Shown here: positions 52,983 through 62,610 of the stretch, piece by piece
How the letters are laid out: every line of letters begins with the position of its first letter
How positions within the stretch are numbered: the first letter of the stretch is position 1
Assembly (NCBI GenBank): GCA_017621455.1
Contig: JAGATC010000010.1
Coordinates: forward strand, 1 to 64,000
Length of the DNA: 64,000 bases
Direction of reading: 5' to 3'
DNA from: Alistipes sp.
GTDB taxonomy: Bacteria; Bacteroidota; Bacteroidia; Bacteroidales; Rikenellaceae
The notes under the pieces: generated by a model
The model's input: only the letters and a program-made list of their open reading frames with translations
The model's database searches: none
What the model was told of the DNA's origin: nothing
Made by a program: the position numbers and the translations under genes

Positions 52983-54785
52983 ATGGAAAATTTTGTAGTA
53001 TCAGCACGCAAATATCGTCCCGCAACCTTTGCTTCGGTTGTCGGGCAGCGTCATATAACATCTACGCTCAAGAACGCCATCGAGCGTGGTCAGCTGGCTC
53101 ACGCCTACCTCTTCTGCGGTCCCCGTGGTGTGGGTAAGACCACCTGTGCGCGTATTTTTGCTAAGGCTATCAACTGCCTCAATCCTCAGCATGGTGAGGC
53201 CTGCAACGAGTGCGAGTCGTGTCGTTCGTTCAACGAGGGTCGCTCGCTCAATGTGCATGAGCTCGATGCGGCGTCGAACAACTCTGTCGATGATATCCGC
53301 AACCTTATCGAGCAGGTGCGCATCATCCCGCAGCAGGGTCGCTACTCGGTCTTTGTCATCGACGAGGTGCACATGCTCTCGTCGGCCGCATTTAACGCCT
53401 TTCTTAAGACGCTGGAGGAGCCACCGCAGCACGCTGTGTTTGTGTTGGCTACCACCGAGAAGCATAAGATTATCCCTACCATTCTTTCGCGCTGTCAGAT
53501 CTACGACTTCAACCGTATACGTGTTGAGGATGGCGTGGAGTATCTGCGCTACATAGCCTCTAAAGAGGGTGTCGAGGCTGACGATGAGGCACTCAACCTC
53601 ATAGCTCACAAGGCCGATGGCGGTATGCGCGACGCGCTGTCGATGTTCGACAAGGCGGTGTCGTTCTGCGGCTCGAAGCTCAACTATAAGGATGTGGCTG
53701 CCACGCTCAATGTCCTCGACTACGACACATACTTCCGCGCTACGGAGCTGCTCCTGGCGGGTAACTATATTGATGCCCTTCTCCTCTTCGACGAGGTGTT
53801 GGCTAAGGGCTTCTCGCCCCAGGTATTTATCTCGGGTCTGAATGCCCACATGCGCGACTTGCTTGTTGCCAAGGGCCCCGCTATCTCGCTCGTGGAGTTT
53901 ACGGGTACGCTTGTCGAGAGGTATAAGGCACAGGCGGCGGCATGCGACGAGGCCTTCCTATTCAATGCCATCGCGCTACTCACGGAGGCGGACGGAAAGA
54001 TACGACAGTCGTCGAACCAACGATTGCTTGTGGAACTGGGGCTCATGAAGATTGCGGGTCTCGGTCAAAAAAAAAATGACGAGGTAGCATCGCTAACCTT
54101 TGCCACGGAGTTTGCACTCCCCGACCTTGTTCCACCCCATGCTGCTCCCGCGCCACAGCCAGCACAAGTGGCGCCACAACCCGCACCAGTAGCTGTGCAG
54201 CAGTCCGCTGAGCCTAAGGTGGAGCCGCAACAAGTAAAGGAGGAGCCTCGTGAGGAGGTGGTGCAGGCTGAGGTTGTGGATGCTTCGCAGACGGAGTCGG
54301 CAGCGTCAACACGCCGACAGCGTAAGTCGAAGTCGGGAATATCGATTAATAATCTTCTTGATGGTGAGGCACTTACGGCAACAGAGCTTGTGGCACGCGA
54401 GGCTGCAAAGTCGGCAGTAGTGGAGGTAGACCCCGCATGTGAGGAGAAGGTGACGCTGGCTAAGGAGCGTATTGTCGAGCACCTGATGAAGAATCGTCCT
54501 CGCATCAGCGTGGCCTTCCGCGACTTTGAGGTGGAGGGTAACGTTGTAAAGTTGGTAGTTCCCTCGCGCGAGCTTCACGACGAGATTATGCACGACAAGG
54601 CGGAGTTGCAGCGATTAATAGCACAACTAAGTGGTGCTAAGGGACTTGTAGAGATAGATATTGCGGTAAACGAGCAGATTAAGGTGGCGCGACCCATCAC
54701 CCTTGAGGATAGACTCAAGCACCTTGTTTCGCGCAACGACCGCCTAAGCGATATGATTGAGCGTCTGCAACTCGATTCCGAATAA
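52983..54785 (+). CDS. dnaX: DNA polymerase III subunits tau and (probably) gamma
   Basis: DnaX is the clamp-loader ATPase that also tethers the polymerase cores. The 600-residue product has Walker A GPRGVGKT (46-53), a four-Cys zinc site (Cys65, Cys74, Cys77, Cys80), Walker B VFVIDEVHML, and sensor motif SRCQIYDF. Domains I-III end near residue 362. A Pro/Ala/Gln-rich linker follows, then the tau-specific C-terminal domain. Exactly at the end of domain III is a run of ten A (54067-54076, codons 362-365). A -1 shift reaches TGA at 54077-54079 and a +1 shift reaches TAG at 54085-54087, so a gamma-like form of about 365 residues is likely. tyrS is 53 bases downstream. Confidence 0.95.
   Translation: MENFVVSARKYRPATFASVVGQRHITSTLKNAIERGQLAHAYLFCGPRGVGKTTCARIFAKAINCLNPQHGEACNECESCRSFNEGRSLNVHELDAASNNSVDDIRNLIEQVRIIPQQGRYSVFVIDEVHMLSSAAFNAFLKTLEEPPQHAVFVLATTEKHKIIPTILSRCQIYDFNRIRVEDGVEYLRYIASKEGVEADDEALNLIAHKADGGMRDALSMFDKAVSFCGSKLNYKDVAATLNVLDYDTYFRATELLLAGNYIDALLLFDEVLAKGFSPQVFISGLNAHMRDLLVAKGPAISLVEFTGTLVERYKAQAAACDEAFLFNAIALLTEADGKIRQSSNQRLLVELGLMKIAGLGQKKNDEVASLTFATEFALPDLVPPHAAPAPQPAQVAPQPAPVAVQQSAEPKVEPQQVKEEPREEVVQAEVVDASQTESAASTRRQRKSKSGISINNLLDGEALTATELVAREAAKSAVVEVDPACEEKVTLAKERIVEHLMKNRPRISVAFRDFEVEGNVVKLVVPSRELHDEIMHDKAELQRLIAQLSGAKGLVEIDIAVNEQIKVARPITLEDRLKHLVSRNDRLSDMIERLQLDSE
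54067..54076 (+). promoter_or_regulatory. A10 slippage site in dnaX
   Basis: Ten A residues read CAA AAA AAA AAT in frame. Both other frames stop within four codons. A weak stem, GGAGT (54107-54111) with ACTCC (54116-54120), lies about 30 bases on, too far for a classical stimulatory hairpin, which favours transcriptional slippage. Confidence 0.65.
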
Positions 54786-54838
54786 TGAGTACGATAACAT
54801 ACGGATAATTAAAAAGTTAACAACAATATAAGGGTATA

Positions 54839-56134
54839 ATGATGAAAAATTTTATTGAAGAACTTGAGTGGCGTGGCATGATCCACACCGTAATGCCTGG
54901 CGCGGACGAGGAGCTTAAGAAGGGTATGGCTTCGGCATACCTCGGCATCGACCCCACGGCAGACTCACTACATATCGGTCATCTTGTGGGTGTCATGATT
55001 TTGAAGCATTTCCAGATGTGTGGTCACCGTCCCATCGCTCTTATTGGCGGCGCTACGGGTATGATTGGCGACCCCTCGGGTAAGTCGCAGGAGCGTAACC
55101 TTCTGGATGAGGCCACACTGCGCCACAACCAGGAGGCTATTAAGAATCAGCTGGCAAAGCTTATAGACTTTGAGTCGGAGGCTGAGAATCGCGCTATCTT
55201 GGTCAACAACTACGACTGGATGAAGGAGTTCTCGTTCTTGGCCTTTGCGCGCGACATCGGCAAGTGCATCACGGTAAACTACATGATGGCTAAGGACTCT
55301 GTTAAGAAGCGCTTCAATGGCGATGGCGATGGTATGTCGTTCACGGAGTTCACCTATCAGCTATTGCAGGGCTACGACTTCTTGCACCTCTACCAGGAGT
55401 ATGGCTGTAAGTTCCAGCTTGGTGGTGCCGACCAGTGGGGTAACATCACCACAGGTACGGAGCTTATCCGCCGCAAGCTCGGCGCTGAGAATGAGGCATT
55501 TGCCATCACCTGCCCCCTTATCACCAAGGCTGATGGTACGAAGTTTGGCAAGACAGAGTCGGGTAACGTATGGCTCGATGCACGCTACACCTCACCATAT
55601 AAGTTCTACCAGTTCTGGCTCAACGTAAGTGACGAGGATGCTAAGCGCTACATCAAAATATTTACACTATTAGACCGTCCTACTATCGAGAACCTTATTA
55701 AGGAGCATGATGAGGCTCCCCACTTGCGTATATTGCAGAAGCGCTTGGCAGAGATTCTCACCGAGACCATCCACTCACGTGAGGAGCTCGAGAAGGCACA
55801 GGCGGCTACTAACATCCTCTTCGGTAACGCTACATCGGAGGCGTTGCGCTCGTTGGACGAGGCTACACTATTGCAGGTGTTTGAGGGTGTTCCCCAGTTT
55901 AAAATCTCGCGTGATGCCCTCGGCAAGCCCTTTGTCGACATCGTGGCAGAGCTCTGCAAGGTGTTCCCCTCGAAGGGTGAGTGTCGCAAGATGGTGCAGG
56001 GCGGTGGCGTGCAGCTAAATAAGGAGAAGGTGCAGGATGCTATGCGTGTTGTAACCGATGCAGACCTTATCGCTGGCAAATACCTCCTGGCACAGCGCGG
56101 TAAGAAGAATTACTACCTAATTACCGTCGAGTAG
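54839..56134 (+). CDS. tyrS: Tyrosyl-tRNA synthetase
   Basis: TyrS charges tRNA-Tyr. The 431-residue product (430 if the second ATG at 54842 is used) has the class I HIGH motif as HIGH in SLHIGHLVG, the Tyr-binding region [13 protein letters not shown] and [12 protein letters not shown], the KMSKS counterpart in KFGKTESG, and an S4 RNA-binding domain at the C-terminus ([16 protein letters not shown], about 355-430). folB follows after 4 bases, so both are co-transcribed. Confidence 0.95.
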   Translation: MMKNFIEELEWRGMIHTVMPGADEELKKGMASAYLGIDPTADSLHIGHLVGVMILKHFQMCGHRPIALIGGATGMIGDPSGKSQERNLLDEATLRHNQEAIKNQLAKLIDFESEAENRAILVNNYDWMKEFSFLAFARDIGKCITVNYMMAKDSVKKRFNGDGDGMSFTEFTYQLLQGYDFLHLYQEYGCKFQLGGADQWGNITTGTELIRRKLGAENEAFAITCPLITKADGTKFGKTESGNVWLDARYTSPYKFYQFWLNVSDEDAKRYIKIFTLLDRPTIENLIKEHDEAPHLRILQKRLAEILTETIHSREELEKAQAATNILFGNATSEALRSLDEATLLQVFEGVPQFKISRDALGKPFVDIVAELCKVFPSKGECRKMVQGGGVQLNKEKVQDAMRVVTDADLIAGKYLLAQRGKKNYYLITVE

Positions 56135-56138
56135 CACT

Positions 56139-56498
56139 GTGAATCAGTTATATACGATACGCCTCGACGGCATCTATGTGCGTGCCTTTCATGGCTGCTA
56201 CGACCTTGAGCAGCAGGTGGGCAACCGCTTCCGTGTCGATATTGTCATCCGTACACCGCTGGGCGACCTGCCCACTACGGACGATGTCACGCAGGCTGTG
56301 AACTACCTCACCGTCTTTGAGATTGTGGAGCGCACCATGCAGCGTACGCAGCGCACCATCGAGGCGGCAGCATCCAACGTCATCGCTGCCATAAAGGAGG
56401 CCTTTCCCCAGATTGTGGAGGTCGAATGCACGGTGGCTAAGATAGCACCCCCGTTAGGAGGTAAAATAGACAGAGTATCTGTAACGCTAATTGGATAA
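56139..56498 (+). CDS. folB: Dihydroneopterin aldolase
   Basis: FolB splits dihydroneopterin in folate synthesis. The 119-residue product starts with GTG and has LDGIYVRAFHGCYDLEQQVG (active-site region at the N-terminus), VNYLTVFEIVERTM, and the C-terminal VAKIAPPLGGKIDRVSV. The length matches the family. The GTG lies 4 bases after the tyrS stop, typical of translational coupling, and the NSS transporter gene follows after 16 bases. Confidence 0.9.
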   Translation: MNQLYTIRLDGIYVRAFHGCYDLEQQVGNRFRVDIVIRTPLGDLPTTDDVTQAVNYLTVFEIVERTMQRTQRTIEAAASNVIAAIKEAFPQIVEVECTVAKIAPPLGGKIDRVSVTLIG

Positions 56499-56514
56499 TA
56501 ACTAATAAGTTAAA

Positions 56515-58023
56515 ATGGCACAAGAAGCAACTAAGCGCGGAGGTTTTGGCGGTAAGATTGCCGCCATCCTTGCCGCTGCTGGCTCAGCAATCGGTCTGGG
56601 CAACATCTGGCGATTCCCCTACATCACCTCAGAGCATGGTGGTGGCGCTTTTATCCTCATCTATTTGGGTTGTATCCTTTTGTTGGGACTTCCTTTGCTT
56701 ATCGCGGAGTTCTCCGTGGGTCACAATTCGAAGAGTAACCCCGTGGATGCCTTCTCGAAGATACGCAAGGGTTGGGGCTGGCTCGGAGCGGCGGGTCTTA
56801 TCTCGGTGACGCTCATCATGGGCTACTATTTCGTAATCTCGGGCTGGACGCTCAACTACGCTATCTCGTCAGCTACAGATAGCATTGGTGCAAACTATTT
56901 TGCGGAGTTTACCACGAGCACGTGGGCACCACTTATCTACACCTACATCTTCATCTTTGCCAACCACTTTATCATCTTTGGTGGCGTGCAGGGAGGTATA
57001 GAGAAGGCGTCAAAGGTGATGATGCCGATACTGTTTGCAATCCTTATTGTTCTGGCAGTATATTCGTTGTGGTTACCCGAGGGTCGTGAGGCATTAGGCA
57101 ATGTCTTTACGCCTGATTTCTCGAAGGTTACGGGTAAGACCTTCCTTGATGCTATGGGTCAGGCATTCTTCACCCTCTCTATCGGTATGGGTGCGATGCT
57201 CATCTACGGCTCATACTTCAAGAAGGGCACCAAGCTGGCAGGTACGGCTATTAGCGTGGTGTCGCTTGATACGTTTGTGGCACTCACTGCTGCGATTATC
57301 ATCTTCTCGGCGGGTGTTGAGGATGAGAGTGGTATGCAGTTAGCCTTCGTGGCTATGCCTAAGGTATTCTCGGCAATGCCTGCGGGTAACATTTGGGCTA
57401 TGCTCTTCTTCTTGTTGCTGGGCTTGGCGGCATTGTCATCAACAATATCTATGCACGAGGCCGTTACGTCGTACTTCGTCGAGAAGCGCGGTATGTCTCG
57501 TAATGCGGGTGCTTGGCTCGTTACGGGTATTGCCTTGGCGCTTGCTACCGTATGTTCGTTGTCGTTGGGTGCGTGGAGCGACTTCACGGTGCTCGGCATG
57601 AACATCTTTAGTCTGCTCGACAACTTTACGGCTATTATCATGCTTCCATTGCTTGGCATCTTCACTGCTATCTTCGTGGGCTGGATATGGAAGAAGAGAG
57701 ATATGAAGGCGGAGCTTACGGCAGAGGGCGGCATAGACAAGGCGACATACCCCGTCATCCGCTTCTTGCTAAAGTGGGTATGCCCCGTATTGGTGTCGGT
57801 ATTGTTTGTCTTCGGCATTATCGACTTCGTAAAGTCGTATAAGACACCCAAGGATGCTACAACTGAGGAGGTTGTCGAGGTAGAAGAGACACTACCCAAG
57901 GAGGATATCCGCACCTTACGAATCAAGCATGCTGACCCCATAAATATGGAGCATGCCGGTGCTAAGGAGTTCCCTCGCACCATAATCACCGTTAAGGATA
58001 CAGAAAACACAAATAACAACTAA
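56515..58023 (+). CDS. Sodium-dependent transporter of the NSS (neurotransmitter:sodium symporter) family
   Basis: NSS proteins import amino acids or related amines with sodium. The 502-residue product has about twelve membrane helices of the LeuT fold. The N-terminal signature is strong: AAAGSAIGLGNIWRFPYITSEHGGGAF (sodium and substrate site, residues 20-46 approximately). The substrate cannot be told. A Glu-rich cytoplasmic tail (about 445-502) is unlike typical family members. It sits in the tyrS-folB-NSS-fumarase run with short gaps. Confidence 0.9.
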   Translation: MAQEATKRGGFGGKIAAILAAAGSAIGLGNIWRFPYITSEHGGGAFILIYLGCILLLGLPLLIAEFSVGHNSKSNPVDAFSKIRKGWGWLGAAGLISVTLIMGYYFVISGWTLNYAISSATDSIGANYFAEFTTSTWAPLIYTYIFIFANHFIIFGGVQGGIEKASKVMMPILFAILIVLAVYSLWLPEGREALGNVFTPDFSKVTGKTFLDAMGQAFFTLSIGMGAMLIYGSYFKKGTKLAGTAISVVSLDTFVALTAAIIIFSAGVEDESGMQLAFVAMPKVFSAMPAGNIWAMLFFLLLGLAALSSTISMHEAVTSYFVEKRGMSRNAGAWLVTGIALALATVCSLSLGAWSDFTVLGMNIFSLLDNFTAIIMLPLLGIFTAIFVGWIWKKRDMKAELTAEGGIDKATYPVIRFLLKWVCPVLVSVLFVFGIIDFVKSYKTPKDATTEEVVEVEETLPKEDIRTLRIKHADPINMEHAGAKEFPRTIITVKDTENTNNN

Positions 58024-58037
58024 AAATATAAGCAATT

Positions 58038-59651
58038 ATGGCTGATTTCATCTACCAGGAGCCGTTCCCTATCCAGGCGGATAAGACGGAGTATCACCTT
58101 CTTACGAAGGACTATGTTAAGGTCGTAGAGTGCGACGGACGTAAGATTTTGAAGGTCGACCCCAAGGGTCTTGAGCTTCTTGCTAAGGAGGCATATGGCG
58201 ACGTGTCGTTCTATCTTCGCGCTTCGCACCTACAGAAGCTTGCTAACATCCTCGAGGATCCCGAGGCTACGGATAACGACAAGTTTGTTGCCTACACCAT
58301 GCTTATGAACCAGTGCGTAGCGGCTGAGGGCGAGTTGCCTACATGCCAGGATACAGGTACTGCCATCTGCATCGGCCACAAGGGAGAGGATGTATACACT
58401 GGTGCTAACGATGCTGAGTGCATCTCGCGCGGTGTCTACGAGACATACAAGGAGCGCAACTTGCGCTACTCACAAGTAGTTCCCTTCACTATGACAGAGG
58501 AGAAGAACTCGGCAACAAACCTCCCCGCACAGATCGACATCTACGGCGGTCACCCCGGCATGGAGTACGAGTTCTTGTTCATCACCAAGGGTGGTGGCTC
58601 GGCAAATAAGACCTTCCTCTATCAGCAGACCAAGGCTCTCCTTAACGAAGAGTCGTTAACCAAGTTCATCAAAGAGCATATTCTCGACCTCGGCACCTCG
58701 GCATGTCCTCCCTACCACCTCGCTATCTGCATCGGCGGTACCTCGGCTGAGATGTGTCTCTCGACCGTGAAGAAGGCCTCGGCAGGCTACCTCGACGAGC
58801 TACCCACATCGGGTAATGAGGGTGGCCGTTGCTTCCGCGACCTCGAGTGGGAGGCTAAGGTAACGAAGATATGCCAGGAGATAGGCCTCGGTGCTCAATT
58901 TGGTGGCAAGTACTACGTTCACGACGTGCGCGTCATCCGTGCTCCTCGCCACGCCGCATCATGCCCCGTAGCTATTGGCGTAAGCTGCTCGGCAGACCGT
59001 AACATCAAGGCTAAGATTACCCCCGAGGGTATCTTCATCGAGCAGCTCGAGAAGAACCCCGCACGCTTCCTCCCCGCACAGGCTCCTGCAATGTCGCCAG
59101 CCGTTGACATCGACCTTGACGAGGGTATGGACAAGGTGCGCGAGATTCTTTCGCAGTACCCCATCAAGACACGTCTCAACCTTAAGGGTACACTTGTTGT
59201 AGCTCGTGACATCGCCCACGCCCGCATCAAGCAGATGCTCGACGAGGGTAAGCCTATGCCTGAGTACTTCAAGAAGCACCCCGTATACTACGCAGGTCCC
59301 GCTAAGACCCCCGCAGGTATGGCTTCAGGCTCATTCGGCCCCACCACAGCAGGCCGTATGGACTCTTACGTAGACCTCTTCCAGAAGGCTGGTGGCTCTA
59401 TGGTGATGGTCGCTAAGGGTAACCGCTCACAGCAGGTGACCGACGCTTGTAAGGCTAACGGCGGCTTCTACCTCGGCTCTATCGGTGGCCCCGCAGCTAT
59501 CCTCGCCAAGAACTCTATCAAGAGCGTTGAGGTCGTAGACTTCGAGGAGCTCGGCATGGAGGCTGTACGTAAGATATACGTTGAGAACTTCCCTGCCTTC
59601 ATCATTGTAGATGATAAGGGTAATGATTTCTTTGCCGACTTCGCTCATTAA
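58038..59651 (+). CDS. Class I fumarate hydratase (4Fe-4S)
   Basis: This enzyme interconverts fumarate and malate; in Bacteroidales it works in the reductive branch to succinate. The 537-residue product has the N-terminal catalytic and C-terminal swivel domains of the fused form. The cluster Cys residues lie in [22 protein letters not shown] and [13 protein letters not shown]. The C-terminal domain has [19 protein letters not shown]. Its oxygen-labile cluster suits an anaerobe. It is the last gene of the tyrS-to-fumarase run; its stop codon lies inside the left arm of a 128-base palindromic element. Confidence 0.92.
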   Translation: MADFIYQEPFPIQADKTEYHLLTKDYVKVVECDGRKILKVDPKGLELLAKEAYGDVSFYLRASHLQKLANILEDPEATDNDKFVAYTMLMNQCVAAEGELPTCQDTGTAICIGHKGEDVYTGANDAECISRGVYETYKERNLRYSQVVPFTMTEEKNSATNLPAQIDIYGGHPGMEYEFLFITKGGGSANKTFLYQQTKALLNEESLTKFIKEHILDLGTSACPPYHLAICIGGTSAEMCLSTVKKASAGYLDELPTSGNEGGRCFRDLEWEAKVTKICQEIGLGAQFGGKYYVHDVRVIRAPRHAASCPVAIGVSCSADRNIKAKITPEGIFIEQLEKNPARFLPAQAPAMSPAVDIDLDEGMDKVREILSQYPIKTRLNLKGTLVVARDIAHARIKQMLDEGKPMPEYFKKHPVYYAGPAKTPAGMASGSFGPTTAGRMDSYVDLFQKAGGSMVMVAKGNRSQQVTDACKANGGFYLGSIGGPAAILAKNSIKSVEVVDFEELGMEAVRKIYVENFPAFIIVDDKGNDFFADFAH

Positions 59652-59774
59652 AAGCGTATAGCGGCATTATTTCGGCGTCTTGCTTGCTGGCAAAATCCTC
59701 ACATACGCTTAGGTATGCTGCGGTTTTGCCAGCTGCGACAAGCCACCAAACTAATACCTCTCTCCGCTTTTAAT
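59647..59774. repeat. 128-base imperfect palindrome after the fumarase gene
   Basis: Outer arms ATTAAAAGCG (59647-59656) and CGCTTTTAAT (59765-59774) match perfectly. Inside, GCTGGCAAAA (59686-59695 region) pairs with TTTTGCCAGC (59724-59733 region), and CATAC with GTATG closes the tip. The bases between show many partial matches, so the whole unit folds as one long hairpin. It may be a bidirectional terminator or a mobile palindromic element of the REP or MITE kind. Confidence 0.6.
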
Positions 59775-59945
59775 CGTAGGGCGTGTAGCACGGCTATTTC
59801 GGCACTCTGTTTGGTGGTGCTCAAATAATAGATATTCTGTCGGTTGGGCTCACCACACTCTTGTGGTGGGCTCTTTCCGGGAGACTTACAATAAAACGCC
59901 CGACCGAGGCGTTTGACAAATATCGGAGAACAAAGCAACTATAGT
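59775..59945. other. Structured leader region before batD
   Basis: No gene. GTTTGGTGG (59809-59817) can pair with CCACCAAAC (59743-59751) of the palindromic element, an alternative to the long hairpin. GGGCTCACCACA (59846-59857) pairs with TGTGGTGGGCTC (59862-59873), followed by TTTCC, a weak terminator form. AAACGCC (59894-59900) pairs with GGCGTTT (59908-59914) about 30 bases before batD. Confidence 0.5.
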
Positions 59946-61757
59946 ATGATTCGAATACGTCATTTCCTTCTTGTGCTCGTTGCGCTCCTCGTATCGTGGA
60001 CATCGTGGGCACAAGCTACGTTTACGGCAGATGCACCGGCACTAACAGCGCTCGGGCAACCTTTTCGTGTTGAGTTTGTGGTAGATGCCGAGCCCGACAG
60101 AGATAGCTTCAAGGCACCTACATTCAACGACTTCGATGTCCTCGCGGGACCTTCGGTGTCGACAGGACACTCCGTGCAGTTTATCAACGGCAAGCAGTCG
60201 TCGAGTTACACTCAGACCTACACATACGTGCTTATGCCACGCGCTGCGGGTAACTTCTCGATAGGTGTAGCATCAATAGCCGTAGAAGGAAAGACGCTTA
60301 AAACCGAGCCCCTGCTTATCGAGGTAATTGCTGAGAGGGACTCTGGCTCGGGAAACAAGGGTAGCGTAAAAACAAATCCCGAGAGTAGCATTGGCAAGGA
60401 TGATGTCCTACTGAGGCTGAAGGTCACTGCCAACGACCTCTACAAGGGGGAGTCGCTACGTGCCTCGCTGGTGCTCTACTCGCGTGTCAGTGTCGACGGC
60501 GTGGAGAGCCTTACGGTGCCCCCATTCGATGGCTTCTGGTCGCAGAACCTCACCATAGACAACACTTCGTCGCGTGAGGAGTACAACGGACGCATCTACG
60601 AGACATACAAGATTAACGAGTGGCTGCTCTCACCGCAGGAGAGCGGCGAGATTGTCATCCCCGAGGCGGTGATGACCATAGGCATACAGGTTGTGGTACA
60701 GGATAACCGCTACGACCCCATCTTTGGTGGCCAGCAGATATATCGCGTGAAGCGTGAACTTAAGAGCCAGCCTGTCACCATCAACGTCAAGGAGTTCCCC
60801 AAAGGGGCCCCAGCGTCATTCAATGGTGCCGTGGGCAGCTTCTCGCTAAGCAGCACCATGCCTGCCGTGGAGATTGACGCCAACAGCGCCGACCAGATAG
60901 AGCTAACACTCTCGGGCAAGGGTAACTTCAAGTTTATCACAGCACCCCGAGTTGCCTTTCCCGAGTCGTTCGAGGTGTACGACACCAAGTGTGTGGATAA
61001 CTCGAAGCTTACGGCGACAGGGGCGTCGGGAAGCATAACATACACCTACCCCTTTGTGGCACGCTCAGCGGGTGTATTCACCATACCGAGTGTCGAGTTC
61101 ACCTACTTCGACCCATCTACCGAGACCTACACGACGCTGTCGACCGAGGCTTTCACTATCGAGGTGAAGGATGACGGAAGCGTTATGAGTGAGGTGTCTC
61201 CCTCGGCGGGATACAGTAACTATGGTGGCACCATGCGACAGCTCGACCACGACATACGCTACATCTACACCGATAAGCTGCCTCGCAGGGCTGTGCCCGC
61301 ATTTATCCTCACTCCGCTATATTGGTTGGCGGTGGTATTGATTGTGTCGCTGTTTATTGTAGCCTTTGTGGTACTACGCAAGCGCATACGTGAGCGCAAC
61401 AACACCGTGGCGCGTCGCATGCGTCATGCCGACAAGGTTGCGGTGCAGCGACTACGCATGGCTGAGCGCTATATGAAGGCGGAAGATCGTCGTGCTTTCT
61501 ATGAGGAGATGCTCCGCGCCATGTGGGGATATATAGGCGACAAGTTTAACATCCCCGTCTCGGGCCTTACGAAGGAGAAGATTCGCGAGGAGCTATATCG
61601 TCGCAGTGTTGACGACGCCACCGTGGAGCAGTTCTGCGAGATAATATCGCGCTCCGAGGAGGCGCAGTATGCCCCCGTAACAAACATCGAGATGAACGAC
61701 GTATATGTCGATGCGGTGGAGGTAATATCTAAGATTGAGTCGGTCGTAAAACGTTAG
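59946..61757 (+). CDS. batD: BatD, aerotolerance-type membrane protein
   Basis: BatD belongs to the Bacteroides aerotolerance (Bat) group, which helps cells survive oxygen and envelope stress. The 603-residue product has a signal peptide (to about residue 22, SWA), a long beta-rich periplasmic part with repeated Ig-like folds (about 25-440), one membrane helix (about 455-480, WLAVVLIVSLFIVAFVV) and a cytoplasmic helical tail. I start at the ATG at 59946, since the eleven codons upstream precede the signal peptide. batE follows after 4 bases. batA, batB and batC are not adjacent. Confidence 0.88.
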   Translation: MIRIRHFLLVLVALLVSWTSWAQATFTADAPALTALGQPFRVEFVVDAEPDRDSFKAPTFNDFDVLAGPSVSTGHSVQFINGKQSSSYTQTYTYVLMPRAAGNFSIGVASIAVEGKTLKTEPLLIEVIAERDSGSGNKGSVKTNPESSIGKDDVLLRLKVTANDLYKGESLRASLVLYSRVSVDGVESLTVPPFDGFWSQNLTIDNTSSREEYNGRIYETYKINEWLLSPQESGEIVIPEAVMTIGIQVVVQDNRYDPIFGGQQIYRVKRELKSQPVTINVKEFPKGAPASFNGAVGSFSLSSTMPAVEIDANSADQIELTLSGKGNFKFITAPRVAFPESFEVYDTKCVDNSKLTATGASGSITYTYPFVARSAGVFTIPSVEFTYFDPSTETYTTLSTEAFTIEVKDDGSVMSEVSPSAGYSNYGGTMRQLDHDIRYIYTDKLPRRAVPAFILTPLYWLAVVLIVSLFIVAFVVLRKRIRERNNTVARRMRHADKVAVQRLRMAERYMKAEDRRAFYEEMLRAMWGYIGDKFNIPVSGLTKEKIREELYRRSVDDATVEQFCEIISRSEEAQYAPVTNIEMNDVYVDAVEVISKIESVVKR

Positions 61758-61761
61758 TAAG

Positions 61762-62595
61762 ATGAGAACGACACTATATAAAGCAATAAGTGTAGCCTTG
61801 GTAGCCTTTGTCGCTATCATGGCCAGTGTGACAGCCGCACATGGTGCCGATAGCAAGACCACGGCGCGTGCTTGTTGGGATGCAGGCATCGAGGCCTATA
61901 GCAATAAAGATTATGCGGCGGCTGTTGAGGCCTTCGAGAACATTGTAGCTCTCGACTACGCCTCGGCAGAGGTATACTACAACCTCGCTAATGCCTACTT
62001 TAGACTTGGGCAGCAGCGAACAAATGGCGCCCGTAACTATAGTAATGGTGAGCTTGGTCAGGCTGTGCTCAACTACGAGCGCGCCCTAAAGCTTGACCCC
62101 ACAATGGAGAATGCGCGCTACAATCTCGACATAGCTAAGGAGCTAACCAACGACACGGAGGCCGTGCCCGAGGGTTTCATAACAAGGGTATGGCGCACGC
62201 TTGCTGGCGGGCTTACGACGAATGCCTGGGCGACAATCTCGCTCGTCATGCTCTTTATGACGGTGGTATTGGCGCTGGTATACCTGTTACACAGTTCGTT
62301 GGCTCTGCGTAAGGTGGCATTCTCCCTCGCTGTAGTTTCACTCCTTGTATTTATCCTTAGCACAGCGTTGTCGCTCACGCAGCTATCCGCCGTTACGGAC
62401 GATAGTCGCGCCGTTATCGTTGTTAACGACACGACGCCTGTGCACGCATCTCCCGATAGTGGCTCTAAGATTATACGTCAACCCTCACAGGGTGTTACGG
62501 TTGTTGTCGAGCGTGTCGAGGACGACTGGACAGAGGTACGCTTTGCTGATGGTGAAGAGGGTTGGGTGCGAACAAGTAGTGTTGAGGTAATATAG
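61762..62595 (+). CDS. batE: BatE-like protein: TPR, two membrane helices and SH3 domain
   Basis: The 277-residue product has a signal peptide (to about residue 28), a TPR region (about 35-125; DYAAAVEAFENIVALDYASAEVYYNLANAYFRLG is split over two helices), two membrane helices (about 152-178 and 184-208), and a C-terminal bacterial SH3 domain (about 215-277, VVVERVEDDWTEVRFADGEEGWV). This is the layout of BatE in the Bat group, which pairs with BatD. It overlaps the operon closely: 4 bases after batD and 15 bases before recR. Confidence 0.85.
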   Translation: MRTTLYKAISVALVAFVAIMASVTAAHGADSKTTARACWDAGIEAYSNKDYAAAVEAFENIVALDYASAEVYYNLANAYFRLGQQRTNGARNYSNGELGQAVLNYERALKLDPTMENARYNLDIAKELTNDTEAVPEGFITRVWRTLAGGLTTNAWATISLVMLFMTVVLALVYLLHSSLALRKVAFSLAVVSLLVFILSTALSLTQLSAVTDDSRAVIVVNDTTPVHASPDSGSKIIRQPSQGVTVVVERVEDDWTEVRFADGEEGWVRTSSVEVI

Positions 62596-62610
62596 TATCG
62601 TTGGGTTGCT

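Noticed and set aside
53001..53849. 282-codon open frame antisense to dnaX
   Set aside because: It overlaps conserved dnaX domains completely and shows no independent signals.
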